Below are positions 18,908 through 28,511 of a stretch of DNA of 64,000 nt, piece after piece (position 1 is the first letter of the stretch; each line of letters begins with the position of its first letter). The DNA is taken from the NCBI RefSeq assembly GCF_002218045.2, contig NZ_AP018686.1:620001-684000 (forward strand). The letters run 5' to 3'. Under the pieces are notes generated by a model that saw nothing but the letters and a program-made list of their open reading frames with translations, was not told where the DNA came from and ran no database searches. A program made the position numbers and the translations under genes. Origin of the DNA: Vibrio rumoiensis. Its GTDB lineage: Bacteria; Pseudomonadota; Gammaproteobacteria; Enterobacterales; Vibrionaceae.

Positions 18908-19800
18908 TATGATTTGCCTCCTAAATGTTGTTGGGTTCGCTTGGCATAACTTTGAGTGACTCGATCAAAAATAATCGCCAATGCGACAATTGCCAGCCCA
19001 TTTAATAAGCCCAAGGTAAAATACTGGTTTGTGATGGATTTTAATACCGGCTGACCTAGCCCTTTCACGCCTATCATTGAAGCAATTACCACCATCGCCA
19101 ATGCCATCATTATCGTTTGGTTAATGCCGGCCATAATATTAGGCATGGCCAAAGGGATTTGTACGCCAAACAATCGCTGTATTCGATTGGCTCCAAAGGC
19201 CGTTGAGGCTTCGAGTACTTCTTTATCAACTAAACGTATACCTAAATTGGTTAAGCGGATCACCGGAGGAATCGCATACACGACAACCGCAATTAATCCC
19301 GGAACTTTCCCTATTCCAAGTAGCATTACGATTGGGATGAGATAAACAAAGGCTGGCATGGTTTGCATCACATCAAGCAATGGTGTGACTATTTTTTGAA
19401 TCCGATTAGAGCTGGCCATCGCAACCCCTGTTGGCACTCCGAGTATTATTGCCACAAACGTTGACACTAAAATAATACTCATAGTGCGCATGGTATCTTC
19501 CCACATGCCTAAATAGCCGATAAAAAAGAATGCGACCACCACACACAGGGATAATTTCCAAGAACGACTCGCCCCATAAGAAAGTGCCGCTAAAATGGCG
19601 ATGATTAACCACCAAGGCGTGGCAAGTAATAACTTTTCAAAATGCACTAAAAAAGATAATAGCGGATCAAAAAAAGATTCAATGGCTTCGCCATATTGAC
19701 GGGAAAAATCGCGATACGCGCCATCTAAGGTTCTTCTTAGCCATAGTAGGCTATCTCGGTCAAGTTCAGGGAACTGGGTTAACCATTGAGGTACAGACAT
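18907..19800 (-). CDS. proW: Glycine betaine/proline ABC transporter permease ProW
   Basis: A 297-residue permease with a cytoplasmic N-terminal stretch of about 65 residues and six to seven membrane segments. The binding-protein-dependent transport motif is EASTAFGANRIQRLFGVQIP. It forms the pore for ProX-delivered betaine. I use the ATG at 19800, which has GGAA at a good distance. An upstream ATG at 19824 has none. It lies 75 bases after proX and overlaps proV by one base. Confidence 0.93.
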   Translation of the reverse strand: MSVPQWLTQFPELDRDSLLWLRRTLDGAYRDFSRQYGEAIESFFDPLLSFLVHFEKLLLATPWWLIIAILAALSYGASRSWKLSLCVVVAFFFIGYLGMWEDTMRTMSIILVSTFVAIILGVPTGVAMASSNRIQKIVTPLLDVMQTMPAFVYLIPIVMLLGIGKVPGLIAVVVYAIPPVIRLTNLGIRLVDKEVLEASTAFGANRIQRLFGVQIPLAMPNIMAGINQTIMMALAMVVIASMIGVKGLGQPVLKSITNQYFTLGLLNGLAIVALAIIFDRVTQSYAKRTQQHLGGKS

Positions 19801-19875
19801 GTCATTTCCATTCTTTATGATCATTACAACAAACGGGTACCCAATATTTGAATATGAAGTACCCGCTAGACCAAA

Positions 19876-20883
19876 TTACAGCTTATCTACTGCAGCTTGC
19901 ACGGCGGCTTGCGATTTCTCATCTAACCACTGAGACCAAATTTCTTTGTGTTTTAACATGAACTCTTCCATGGCCATGTCACCATCAGCCTGATTATCTT
20001 CCATCCACGCTAACATTTGGTTCATTTGTTTATTGGTATAAGAGCGGTGAGTTAAATATTTCATTGCCTCAGGTGAACGAGTTGCAAAAGATTCTGTTAC
20101 AACCGTATCGACTTTCGATGGTGGCCACATGATAGGTTTAGGGTTCTTACATTCGACTTGAGTAATGCATTCTTGGTAATGTTTTACATCTGTTCCATGG
20201 CCAAATTCCACTTTCACCATAGGATATTTACCTAGGACGGCTGTAGGAGCCCAGTAGTAGCCAAACCAAGGTTGCTGTCTGTCGTATGCTTTCGCAATGG
20301 TGGCCGCTAAAGCTGCACCAGAACCAGGGTCGACTTGCTCAAAACCTGATTCTTTTAAATGAAGCGCATCAAAAATATGCCCAGCGGATATTTGGCAAGT
20401 CCAACCGGCTGGACAGGTATAGAATGCCGATTTACTGTCATCTTCTGGGTGAGTAAATAGCTTAGCGTTCGCCTTGATACCTTCTATCGTCGCCAAACTT
20501 GGATCTTTATCCACCATGTACTGTGGAACCCAATATCCTTCCTCACCACCATCCGATAAACTTTGTACCGCAAAGCGAAGACGTTTTTCTTTAACCCCGT
20601 TTTCTAATAACGCTTTGGCTGAGTTACTCCATAGCTCTGGCGCTATATCCGGCTCACCTTTTTCAACCATTGAGGTTGTGGTTGGAACGGTATCTCCGGG
20701 GATAAGGTCAACTTCACAGCCGTAAGCATTTTCTAAAATAAACTTATCAACATTCGCCATTAAAGTGGCTGAACTCCAGTTCATATCGGCAATCGAAACC
20801 GTGCCACATTCTGAGGCCATACTTGCGATTGGAAAGCTGGATGCCAGCAAAAGCGAAGAAAGTGCGAAATATTTTTTCTGCAT
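19876..20883 (-). CDS. proX: Periplasmic glycine betaine-binding protein ProX
   Basis: A 335-residue binding protein with a signal peptide ending near SMAS and then ECGTVSIADMNWSSA. The betaine-site aromatic residues are provided by motifs such as MNWSS, GEEGYWVP and WFGYYWAPT. A disulfide is likely between the two Cys in YTCPAGWTC. The start is the ATG at 20883, seven bases after AAGGA. The ATG two codons earlier is too close to it. It is first gene of proXWV, so the osmotic promoter should lie in 20884-20980. Confidence 0.92.
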   Translation of the reverse strand: MQKKYFALSSLLLASSFPIASMASECGTVSIADMNWSSATLMANVDKFILENAYGCEVDLIPGDTVPTTTSMVEKGEPDIAPELWSNSAKALLENGVKEKRLRFAVQSLSDGGEEGYWVPQYMVDKDPSLATIEGIKANAKLFTHPEDDSKSAFYTCPAGWTCQISAGHIFDALHLKESGFEQVDPGSGAALAATIAKAYDRQQPWFGYYWAPTAVLGKYPMVKVEFGHGTDVKHYQECITQVECKNPKPIMWPPSKVDTVVTESFATRSPEAMKYLTHRSYTNKQMNQMLAWMEDNQADGDMAMEEFMLKHKEIWSQWLDEKSQAAVQAAVDKL

Positions 20884-20984
20884 ATACATTTCCTTATGTT
20901 TTTTATTTATCCTACTGTAATCGTTTCGAAAATTATTCTTCTAAGTATAAATAGTAGATATAGAACAAGGTTTTGCCCATTTAT

Positions 20985-21059
20985 ATCCAAGTAACGTCAA
21001 TTTTCCTGTTTGTAGCTTTTTTATTCTTGCTGAAACTTGCACCTTGACGTTACTTGGAT
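20985..21059. repeat. Intergenic palindromic repeat, Vibrio type
   Basis: Perfect 16-bp arms ATCCAAGTAACGTCAA and TTGACGTTACTTGGAT (20985-21000 with 21044-21059) around a 43-base centre. The minus-strand reading, with GGTGCAAGTTTCAGCAAG after the arm, resembles dispersed intergenic elements I know from Vibrio genomes. It sits between the fdh terminator and proX. Copy number cannot be measured from this window. Confidence 0.55.
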
Positions 21060-21076
21060 GTATTAAAAAATAAGCA

Positions 21077-21106
21077 ATAAAAAAGCAGCTAAAAACTAGC
21101 TGCTTT
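21077..21106 (-). terminator. Rho-independent terminator of the formate dehydrogenase operon
   Basis: On the minus strand, stem AAAGCAGCTA/TAGCTGCTTT (21082-21091 with 21097-21106) followed by a T-run from the A-tract at 21077-21084. It lies 22 bases after the last structural gene. Confidence 0.85.
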
Positions 21107-21127
21107 GTTCGTTAACGTATGAAATGG

Positions 21128-22153
21128 TTAGACTTTGGGGTCTTCCACTTTACCTTGAGCTTTCATTTCTTCATACCATAAATCATGGTGTTCTTTGGCC
21201 CAAGTTTCATCTACTTCGCCTTTCACCATCCCTTCTAAGGCACCTTCCATACCGAATAAACCAATATAGATATGGAAAATAAAGCCACAAATAAGGATCA
21301 AGGCAGAGATCATGTGGGCTAAGTTAGAAATATCCATATCACGACGGCCTTGGCCAAAAATTGGAAAATCTAAAATAAAACCACTAATGGCGGCAATAAT
21401 GCCCATAAAGATCAACATCCAGAAAATAATTTTCTCACCTGCATTAGAAAACTCGGCTGAAGGATGCTTTCCTTTATGTTTACCAACCATACCACCTAAT
21501 TTTAAACACCAATCAAGGTCAATTTTCTTAAAGGTACTTTTACGCCACCATTTAATTAAGACTGCCATCAATAAGATGAAGAAAATCGGGCCGATATAGT
21601 TATGGTATTGCTTAGCAAAATAAATGATATCTCCCCAAGCGGCCGTAGAAATGATCGGTTTGAGGAAGTGTTTTCCCCATACCAATGTCATTCCAGAAAA
21701 AGCCAGACTTAAAAAAGTGAACGCCATTGACCAATGCAAAGCGCGATCAAAACGAGTCCAACGCTTGATCTTACGACCGGTTCTCGGTTGGCTAAGCTTT
21801 AATGGCCCAACAATCACGTAGGCTAAAGCCACCATTGCTAAACTACCCAGAACCGCAATTGCGCCTAATGGTGACATCCATTTCTCTTTCAAACGGTACC
21901 AAGTCTCACTTGGTTTACTCACCAAGACACCATGCTCCATCGATTGAGAAGTTGTGTAACCTTCTTGTCCATCTTGCACTTTCTGATAAAACGTTTCGCC
22001 GGCTAAACGAGTCATTTCTTTTTCAGCGGTCGTGGCAGGCGCAACACCCGTTTGTTTGTTGGTGTCATCGTTGGCTAAAGTGGTAAAGCTCAAGCACAAC
22101 ATCATTACTGTCATCAAAGAGACAGCAAACGTTTTGAATGATTTCATGAACAT
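21128..22153 (-). CDS. Formate dehydrogenase gamma subunit, cytochrome b556 type, with N-terminal extension
   Basis: About 341 residues. A signal peptide (MKSFKTF to TTLAN) and about 90 periplasmic residues come first. The FdnI/FdoI-like domain follows, with four membrane segments and the heme-b histidines in RALHWSMAF, KQYHNYIGP and LAHMISALILICGFIFHIY. It passes electrons from the iron-sulfur subunit to quinone. Enteric FdnI is only about 217 residues, so the extension is a real difference. I start at 22153, behind GGGGG. The frame is open to 22288, but that would overlap the beta-subunit gene. Confidence 0.87.
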   Translation of the reverse strand: MFMKSFKTFAVSLMTVMMLCLSFTTLANDDTNKQTGVAPATTAEKEMTRLAGETFYQKVQDGQEGYTTSQSMEHGVLVSKPSETWYRLKEKWMSPLGAIAVLGSLAMVALAYVIVGPLKLSQPRTGRKIKRWTRFDRALHWSMAFTFLSLAFSGMTLVWGKHFLKPIISTAAWGDIIYFAKQYHNYIGPIFFILLMAVLIKWWRKSTFKKIDLDWCLKLGGMVGKHKGKHPSAEFSNAGEKIIFWMLIFMGIIAAISGFILDFPIFGQGRRDMDISNLAHMISALILICGFIFHIYIGLFGMEGALEGMVKGEVDETWAKEHHDLWYEEMKAQGKVEDPKV

Positions 22154-22163
22154 ATCTGCCCCC

Positions 22164-22817
22164 TTATTTGTGACTGTTTGATTGAGAGGCATCATAAGCC
22201 AATGATTCATCATAAGTGACACCCGTAACATTGCTACGGTCATCCTTACCACCTCGGTCATGTACGCGTTTTGCCATGATTTGCGCAATTTTATCTGCAG
22301 GCCCGGCCATTAATGCTTTGGTTGAGCACAATGAAGCACACATCGGTAGCTTGCCTTCCGCGATACGGTTAGCGCCATATTTTTCGCGCTCTTCTTGAGA
22401 GCCCGGCTCCGTTTCAGGGCCTCCGGCACAGAAAGTGCATTTATCCATTTTGCCACGTTCAGCAAACGCGCCATGTTGAATAAATTGAGGGGCACCAAAT
22501 GGGCATGCAAATAAACAGTAGCCACAACCAATACACAAGTCTTTATTGTGTAAAACAATGTTGTCTTCGGTACGGTGGAAGCAATCCGCAGGACATACCG
22601 CCATACACGGCGCGTCATCACAGTGCATACATGCCACTGAAATTGATGCTTCACCCACTTCACCATCATTAATGGTGACGACGCGGCGACGTTGGATTCC
22701 CCACTCAAGGGCATCATCGTTTTCGTTTTTACAAGCTGTGACACAACCATTACATTCAATGCAGCGTTCCGAGTCACATAAAAACTTCATTTTTGATTTT
22801 TTATCTGTTGTAGACAT
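22164..22817 (-). CDS. fdhB: Formate dehydrogenase iron-sulfur (beta) subunit
   Basis: A 217-residue ferredoxin-like protein with four cysteine clusters for four [4Fe-4S] centres: CIECNGCVTACK, CMHCDDAPCMAVCP, CIGCGYCLFACP and CTFC...CASLC. It carries electrons from the catalytic subunit to the cytochrome. No membrane anchor is present, unlike enteric FdnH, so the gamma subunit must hold it. It lies 10 bases after fdhA in the same operon. Confidence 0.92.
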   Translation of the reverse strand: MSTTDKKSKMKFLCDSERCIECNGCVTACKNENDDALEWGIQRRRVVTINDGEVGEASISVACMHCDDAPCMAVCPADCFHRTEDNIVLHNKDLCIGCGYCLFACPFGAPQFIQHGAFAERGKMDKCTFCAGGPETEPGSQEEREKYGANRIAEGKLPMCASLCSTKALMAGPADKIAQIMAKRVHDRGGKDDRSNVTGVTYDESLAYDASQSNSHK

Positions 22818-22827
22818 AACCTACCCC

Positions 22828-25698
22828 TTACGCGTTTGAAGTGCTGGTGGCTTTGCTAATTTTACAAAGCGTCACTTTGGTTTCTTGCATTTGAGTCACA
22901 GGGTCGTAACCGTAAGTGGTTGCGGTGTTTGCTGACTCACCAATAACGTAAGGATCCGTGCCTTCAGGGTACTTCTCGGTTAAATCCTTGCCTTGGAACT
23001 TACCACCAAAGTGGAACGGAATAAACGCCAAGCCTGGTAGAACACGGTTAGTCACCATGGCTTTCACTTTGATACGGCCTTGTTCCGCGCCTTCAACCCA
23101 CACATCATCGCCATCTTGTATACCATTGGCTTGAGCTTCTTGCGGGTTAATTTCCACAAACATTTCTTGTTGTAGCTCCGCAAGCCACGGGTTAGAACGG
23201 CTTTCTTCACCACCACCTTCATATTCAACCAAACGGCCAGAAGTCAGAATGATTGGGTATTCCTTTGAATGATCCTGATCTTGTATTGATTTATACAAGG
23301 TAGGCAGACGATAAATCGCATCGTTATCATCCCATGTTGGGTAGTCTGCGACGAGATCACGACGAGGTGTATATAGAGGTTCACGATGTAATGGGACACG
23401 ATCTGGGAACTGCCATACAATAGTGCGAGCTTTACCGTTACCAAATGGAATACAACCATGCTTAATCGCGACACGCTGGATACCACCAGAGAGATCTGTT
23501 TTCCAGTTTTTACCTTCCGCTGCGGCTTTTTCTTCAGCGGTTAAATCATCCCACCAACCAAGTTGTTTTAATAACTTATCGGTAAATTCTGGGAAGCCAT
23601 CTTCGATTTCACAATCTTTCGAAAAACTGCCGTCAGCCAGTAGGCTCTTACCTTCAAACTCCACACCAAAGCGAGTACGGAAATTACCACCACCGTTAGC
23701 AACGCTTTTCGAGGTATCGTAAAGAATGTGAGTGCCTGGGTGTTTCAGTTCAGGCGTGCCCCAACATGGCCAAGGCAGACCGTAGGTTTCACCTTTCACT
23801 TCACCTGACTCTGCTTCCAAGTTTTCATGACTGAATAAGTGCCAGTTTTGTTGATGGAATTTCAAGCGGTCAGGGCTTTGACCCGTGTAACCAATTGTCC
23901 ACATACCGCGGTTAAACTCACGAGTAATGTCCTCAATAACCGGTTGATTATTCTTGATTTCTACATTTCTAAATAACTCGTCAGCAAAGCCAAGTTTCTT
24001 AGAAAGTAGATACATGATTTCATGATCCGGTTTAGACTCAAACAAAGGTTCGATAATTTGATCACGCCATTGGATTGAGCGGTTTGATGCAGTCACAGAG
24101 CCATAAGTTTCAAACTGCGTAGTAGCCGGTAGCAGATAAACACCATCGGTGCGGTCATTGATAACAGCCGCGACCGTTGGATATGGGTCGACGATCACCA
24201 TCATATCCAGCTTCTGCATGGCTTTGGGCATTTCATGACCACGGGTTTGCGAGTTCACCGCATGCCCCCAATAGAACATGGCGCGGATATTATCGTTCTG
24301 CTCAATGCGAGACTTATCTTCTAATACACCGTCAACCCAACGAGAAACAGGAATCCCCATGTTATTCATTGGTAATTTGCCGTTGTATTTCTTCTGATCA
24401 AAGCGGCCTTTTAGCCAGCCATAATCGATGCCCCACACATTTGACCAATGCTGCCATGCGCCCTCTGATAAGCCATAATAGCCTGGTAGATCGTGAGATA
24501 ACACGCCAAAGTCTGTTGCACCTTGTACGTTATCGTGACCACGGAAAATATTCGCCCCGCCGCCCGATTTACCCATGTTGCCAAGCGCTAATTCAAACAC
24601 ACAATACGCACGAGTATTATTGTTACCTGTCGTATGTTGAGTACCGCCCATACACCAAACCACACAGCCCGGTTTATGGTGAGATAAAGTCTTCGCTGCT
24701 TGGTACACATCCGCTTCAGGAATACCCGTAACACGCTCAACTTCCGGTGGTGTCCATTTTGCGACTTCTTCACGAATTTCATCCATACCAAACACACGTT
24801 GATGGATAAATTCTTTGTCTTCCCAACCGTTTTGGAACACATGCCATAACATGCCCCAAATGAAAGCAACATCCGTACCTGGGCGTAACGCGACATGTTG
24901 ATCGGCTTTCGCTACCGTACGGGTTTTACGAGGGTCCGCGACAACAATTTTACAACCACGTTCTTTGGCGATCAGAATGTGCTGCATCGCAACCGGATGC
25001 GCCTCTGCTGGATTCGAACCAATAAACAAAATCGACTTACAGTTATGCATGTCGTTAAATGAATTGGTCATTGCGCCATAGCCCCAAGTGTTGGCAACAC
25101 CGGCTACTGTTGTTGAGTGGCAAATACGTGCTTGGTGGTCAACGTTGTTGGTTCCCCACATTGAGGCCATTTTACGGAAAGTATAAGCTTGTTCATTGTT
25201 GTGCTTGGCTGAACCTAAGAAATACACCGAATCAGGGCCTGATTCTTGACGAATTTTTAATGCTTGGTTACCAATTTCTTCAATTGCGGTATCCCATGAA
25301 ATTCGTTTCCACTTTCCGCCTTCCAACTTCATTGGGTATTTTAAGCGACGTTCGCCGTGACCATGTTCACGCAAGGCAGCGCCTTTAGCACAGTGACCAC
25401 CGGCATTAAATGGGTGATCGAAAGCCGGTTCTTGACCTGTCCAGACGCCATTTTGTACTTCTGCATAAATACCACAGCCAACTGAACAGTGAGAACAAAT
25501 GGTTCTTTTAACTTCAGTTGGTGCAGAACGATCCACTTCTTGAGCTTCAGCTTTTTTCATAATGCTCGGGGCAAACATTGAGGCGCCTACCACAGCACCA
25601 CCGGCTGCAATACCAGTGTTTTTCATGAAATTACGACGACTCAAACCTAATTGGTTCTCGCTTTTCGAGACGCTATCAGAGCGCTTTGTCAGTTTCAT
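22828..25698 (-). CDS. fdhA: Formate dehydrogenase catalytic subunit, Cys-type, Tat-exported
   Basis: A 956-residue molybdopterin (bis-MGD) oxidoreductase. A twin-arginine signal, LSRRNFMKN, lies near residue 20, and the [4Fe-4S] motif is CSHCSVGCG. The metal-ligand position is a cysteine, in ARICHSTTVAG, where enteric enzymes have selenocysteine, so no sel machinery is needed. The C-terminal molybdopterin-binding domain (SGRLVEYEGGGEESRSN) is complete. It oxidises formate to CO2 in the periplasm. GGAG precedes the ATG. Mo versus W cannot be decided from sequence; the tungstate-type importer next door makes W possible. Confidence 0.93.
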   Translation of the reverse strand: MKLTKRSDSVSKSENQLGLSRRNFMKNTGIAAGGAVVGASMFAPSIMKKAEAQEVDRSAPTEVKRTICSHCSVGCGIYAEVQNGVWTGQEPAFDHPFNAGGHCAKGAALREHGHGERRLKYPMKLEGGKWKRISWDTAIEEIGNQALKIRQESGPDSVYFLGSAKHNNEQAYTFRKMASMWGTNNVDHQARICHSTTVAGVANTWGYGAMTNSFNDMHNCKSILFIGSNPAEAHPVAMQHILIAKERGCKIVVADPRKTRTVAKADQHVALRPGTDVAFIWGMLWHVFQNGWEDKEFIHQRVFGMDEIREEVAKWTPPEVERVTGIPEADVYQAAKTLSHHKPGCVVWCMGGTQHTTGNNNTRAYCVFELALGNMGKSGGGANIFRGHDNVQGATDFGVLSHDLPGYYGLSEGAWQHWSNVWGIDYGWLKGRFDQKKYNGKLPMNNMGIPVSRWVDGVLEDKSRIEQNDNIRAMFYWGHAVNSQTRGHEMPKAMQKLDMMVIVDPYPTVAAVINDRTDGVYLLPATTQFETYGSVTASNRSIQWRDQIIEPLFESKPDHEIMYLLSKKLGFADELFRNVEIKNNQPVIEDITREFNRGMWTIGYTGQSPDRLKFHQQNWHLFSHENLEAESGEVKGETYGLPWPCWGTPELKHPGTHILYDTSKSVANGGGNFRTRFGVEFEGKSLLADGSFSKDCEIEDGFPEFTDKLLKQLGWWDDLTAEEKAAAEGKNWKTDLSGGIQRVAIKHGCIPFGNGKARTIVWQFPDRVPLHREPLYTPRRDLVADYPTWDDNDAIYRLPTLYKSIQDQDHSKEYPIILTSGRLVEYEGGGEESRSNPWLAELQQEMFVEINPQEAQANGIQDGDDVWVEGAEQGRIKVKAMVTNRVLPGLAFIPFHFGGKFQGKDLTEKYPEGTDPYVIGESANTATTYGYDPVTQMQETKVTLCKISKATSTSNA

Positions 25699-25709
25699 TA
25701 TCGCTACTC

Positions 25710-25925
25710 CTATAGAGAATCGAAATAATCACGAATGTGTTGCGTTTCGTGATAGCCCTTTTTTAATTTTGGCTGCTCATTGTTTTGAGGCTTTTCTGCG
25801 GCAGATACTTGGGTTGAAATACCTGCGGCCACTACACCACCTACAACGGCTGCTGTAGTGATTCCCTTGAGTAAATCTCGTCGACTTTCGTTGACGCTCT
25901 CTTTATTTAGAGATGTTGTTTTCAT
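25710..25925 (-). CDS. Formate dehydrogenase-associated Tat-signal small protein
   Basis: A 71-residue protein with a twin-arginine signal (NESRRDLLKG) and a hydrophobic stretch, then a short charged tail ending in HIRDYFDSL. Small proteins of this kind, the formate dehydrogenase region TAT target family, precede fdhA in many proteobacteria. They are thought to help assembly or export of the complex. AAGGAG lies ahead of the ATG, and the gene is 11 bases from fdhA. It is easy to miss because of its size. Confidence 0.82.
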   Translation of the reverse strand: MKTTSLNKESVNESRRDLLKGITTAAVVGGVVAAGISTQVSAAEKPQNNEQPKLKKGYHETQHIRDYFDSL

Positions 25926-25940
25926 ACATTGCTCCTTACA

Positions 25941-25983
25941 ATACCAACCGCATGAGTGATCATCTAATTCATTTGATTGGTAT
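25941..25983. repeat. Inverted repeat upstream of the Tat small-protein gene
   Basis: ATACCAA (25941-25947) and TTGGTAT (25977-25983) with partly symmetric interior sequence. It may be part of a dispersed palindromic element or an mRNA 5' hairpin of the fdh structural genes. Confidence 0.4.
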
Positions 25984-26175
25984 AACCGTGTATCCGGTCA
26001 TCGGAAACCATTGTTAAATAAGCGGTTTAATGAATGAATTCATAGAATCGCTTATGACGCAGATTTAAATTGCCTTTAACCGCAATTCAGGTCCATGGTT
26101 GAACCTTCGGTTCTTCAAAGTACTCACTTGGAAGTCCCTTTCTCTAAGTATTAACAACTCAAAGAAAACTTATTG

Positions 26176-26814
26176 TTATTGCAGACGAGTGATTTCTATC
26201 TCGCCTGACGATGATTTTTCGGTATATCGCGCTTGTTCTATTAGCCCAAAATGCCGTAGTACTCGCGAAACTGGCAGATAAAATTGCGCTGACTTAGCCT
26301 TCTCAATTTCATTACAAAATGAGATGAACCACGGGCGAATATGGGCATTAAAAAACTGTTGCTGAGCATCGAACGCTTCAGATTGCAACATCGACATCAC
26401 TTCTAAAAGCGCGGAGATACTATCTTCTGGTTCGCGAATATCATCTTGTCTTTCAAAGCCAAAACGTTTGAGATCTTGACGAATCGCCACCAAGGGTTTT
26501 TCCATTAAGGTGCCAGCAATATGCCATGAACTAAATGGCACTACTTCCCCACAGCCAATACCAATAAATAAGTCTTGGTATTCATCGGCTACTTGCTCTG
26601 GACTCGTCATTAACGCCGCCTCTTTTAAACGAAACCACGCGTTAGTCATAGCATGTTGTTCACAAGGCTCGACTTCTAATTCTCTTAACCATTGCAAAAC
26701 TTCTGTTGATGGCGGCTCTCGTAATAAGCATGCCAATAAACCATAAACCTCTGCTGTCACCGCTTCTTGTTCTATTTCTTTAGGTTGTTCCGTATTTATA
26801 TTCGACTGTGGCAT
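26176..26814 (-). CDS. TorD-family molybdoenzyme chaperone
   Basis: A 212-residue all-helical protein of the TorD/DmsD type. The family-typical segment EYQDLFIGIGCGEVVPFSSWH lies near residues 78-98, with a C-terminal region of paired helices. It should bind the apo-FdhA twin-arginine signal and hold it until the cofactor is inserted. Its ATG is two bases from the preceding ferredoxin gene. A 250-base gap with no gene separates it from the Tat small protein, so the structural genes may have a second promoter there. Confidence 0.87.
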   Translation of the reverse strand: MPQSNINTEQPKEIEQEAVTAEVYGLLACLLREPPSTEVLQWLRELEVEPCEQHAMTNAWFRLKEAALMTSPEQVADEYQDLFIGIGCGEVVPFSSWHIAGTLMEKPLVAIRQDLKRFGFERQDDIREPEDSISALLEVMSMLQSEAFDAQQQFFNAHIRPWFISFCNEIEKAKSAQFYLPVSRVLRHFGLIEQARYTEKSSSGEIEITRLQ

Positions 26815-26816
26815 AG

Positions 26817-28511
26817 TTAAATATCCAATTGTTTGGCAGGGTTAGCGGTCAGGTCAGAGAACAAATCTCGCACGCGGCAGTCTTCACACATGGCAATGCG
26901 ACGTAATTTATCTTCACTGGCAAAATGAGAGTGACCACGTAACTTATTTTGTAACATCTCTATCATCGAAGCGGGTGCAAATGGCTTACCACAACTTAAA
27001 CAATGTGCTGCTGGCTCTTGATGAAGTGTCATATCTTGCGTGCGCTGCTGTTTATCCCAGTTAAACCTTGGCTCTAGGCTGATTACTTTTTCCGGACAAG
27101 CACTTTCACATAAACCACATTGAACACAGTCTTGCTCGGTAAATAACAACGCAGGGCTATCCCCTTTAGCGTGTAACGCTCGCGTTGGGCAAACCGAGAC
27201 GCAACTCATGCATAATGTGCAGTTATCAGCGTCGCAATTTACCGTACCAAAAGGTGCTCCTTCAGGTACTTGAGCAATATTATTGGTCACTAGATTCGTA
27301 TCTGGGGCGTAGTGCTCAGCCAGTAAATCTAACGCATTGAACAAACGATCACGCTTCATACCTGATTGAATGTTGCTTGCAGTGATGGCCAACGGTTGTT
27401 GGATTAATGTCGGCGCGCTATGACGTAGATCTTCCATGTACATAAGATCAATACGTTGTTTTTCTAGCCCTAATTGAGTCAATAAGGTTTGAGCAATGGC
27501 AACCTCGGTTTCTAATACACGGATGATGGTGGCAGGCATGTGTCGGCTAGCAGCAAACATCACCTGACAGGCACCGTGAACCAGCGCACTAAACCAAGTA
27601 TCAATCCCAACACTTGGTAATTCATCTAAAGTAATAGGAATAACATTGTCAGGTAGCATGCCCAACATCATTAAATTATATTTTTCATGACGTTCACTAC
27701 AAAACATCACGATTGGGGTTTCCCCGCCTTCTGCAAAGTACTTAGCCAACACACGTTCAATAAAAGTTTGTGTTTCTTTAGGCTCAGGCAGCGCGTAACT
27801 GATCGCTTCTGTCGGGCACGAGGTTGCACATGTGCCAACGCCTTGGCATAAATAAGGGTTAATTTCAATTTTATGACCGGTTTTCTCACTACCTTGACTG
27901 GTGAGTGCCCCTGCAGGACAAGCATCAATGCAACGAGTACACCCTTTCACACCACGTGAACTATGGGCACATAACTCGGTGTTTAATCGGAAGAACTTCG
28001 GCTTATCAAAGGTACCGATAAGCTCGGGAATGGCTTCTAATGATTCATCAAGCGTTGGGTATCCACGCCCACTTGGGTAATAACCTGGGACGGGCACTTC
28101 TTCCATCATGATGCCATTAGGGGTGAGATCTAAAACGACATCAAAATGATCTTCTCCGGTCACGGCTCGGGCTAAGTTATGCGAAACCCCAGAGCGAACA
28201 ATGCGAACCTCAAAATGACCGAGAAATCCAGAAATCGTCACTTGTTGAGAAAAGAAGCACTGAGCAGAAGGAATCACCGCTGAAGTATGAGTTTCAGCAT
28301 CAACCATTAATGCAGTGACTGAATTCATCGCATCAAAGTGGCTAAATACGGCTTCCACTTCTTGTTGCGCTCCGACAATAAGTAGATTGCCACGAGATTC
28401 GTAACTCACGGTTGGCGGAATTAAGTTTTTTAGCTCGACCGTATTTAACAAGGCGAATGAACGAGCTTTACCGTTAGCGCTCGATTGCTGCTGTAGAAAT
28501 GATGTCAACAT
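26817..28511 (-). CDS. Multi-cluster 4Fe-4S ferredoxin-like protein of the formate dehydrogenase locus
   Basis: A 564-residue soluble protein. An N-terminal region of about 180 residues has no recognised motif. Four [4Fe-4S] motifs follow in two pairs: CTRCIDACPAG and CATSCPTEAI near 195-240, then CTLCMSCVSVCP and CVQCGLCESACP near 430-475. The end carries two zinc-ribbon-like pairs, CLSCG and CEDC. It sits between DUF3306 and the TorD-like gene, an arrangement conserved at Vibrio formate dehydrogenase loci. It may shuttle electrons for maturation or link formate oxidation to cytoplasmic acceptors. The role is inferred. Confidence 0.85.
   Translation of the reverse strand: MLTSFLQQQSSANGKARSFALLNTVELKNLIPPTVSYESRGNLLIVGAQQEVEAVFSHFDAMNSVTALMVDAETHTSAVIPSAQCFFSQQVTISGFLGHFEVRIVRSGVSHNLARAVTGEDHFDVVLDLTPNGIMMEEVPVPGYYPSGRGYPTLDESLEAIPELIGTFDKPKFFRLNTELCAHSSRGVKGCTRCIDACPAGALTSQGSEKTGHKIEINPYLCQGVGTCATSCPTEAISYALPEPKETQTFIERVLAKYFAEGGETPIVMFCSERHEKYNLMMLGMLPDNVIPITLDELPSVGIDTWFSALVHGACQVMFAASRHMPATIIRVLETEVAIAQTLLTQLGLEKQRIDLMYMEDLRHSAPTLIQQPLAITASNIQSGMKRDRLFNALDLLAEHYAPDTNLVTNNIAQVPEGAPFGTVNCDADNCTLCMSCVSVCPTRALHAKGDSPALLFTEQDCVQCGLCESACPEKVISLEPRFNWDKQQRTQDMTLHQEPAAHCLSCGKPFAPASMIEMLQNKLRGHSHFASEDKLRRIAMCEDCRVRDLFSDLTANPAKQLDI

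Noticed and set aside
24177..24731. 184-codon open frame on the plus strand inside fdhA
   Set aside because: It is antisense to a fully conserved molybdoenzyme domain and has no recognisable protein features.
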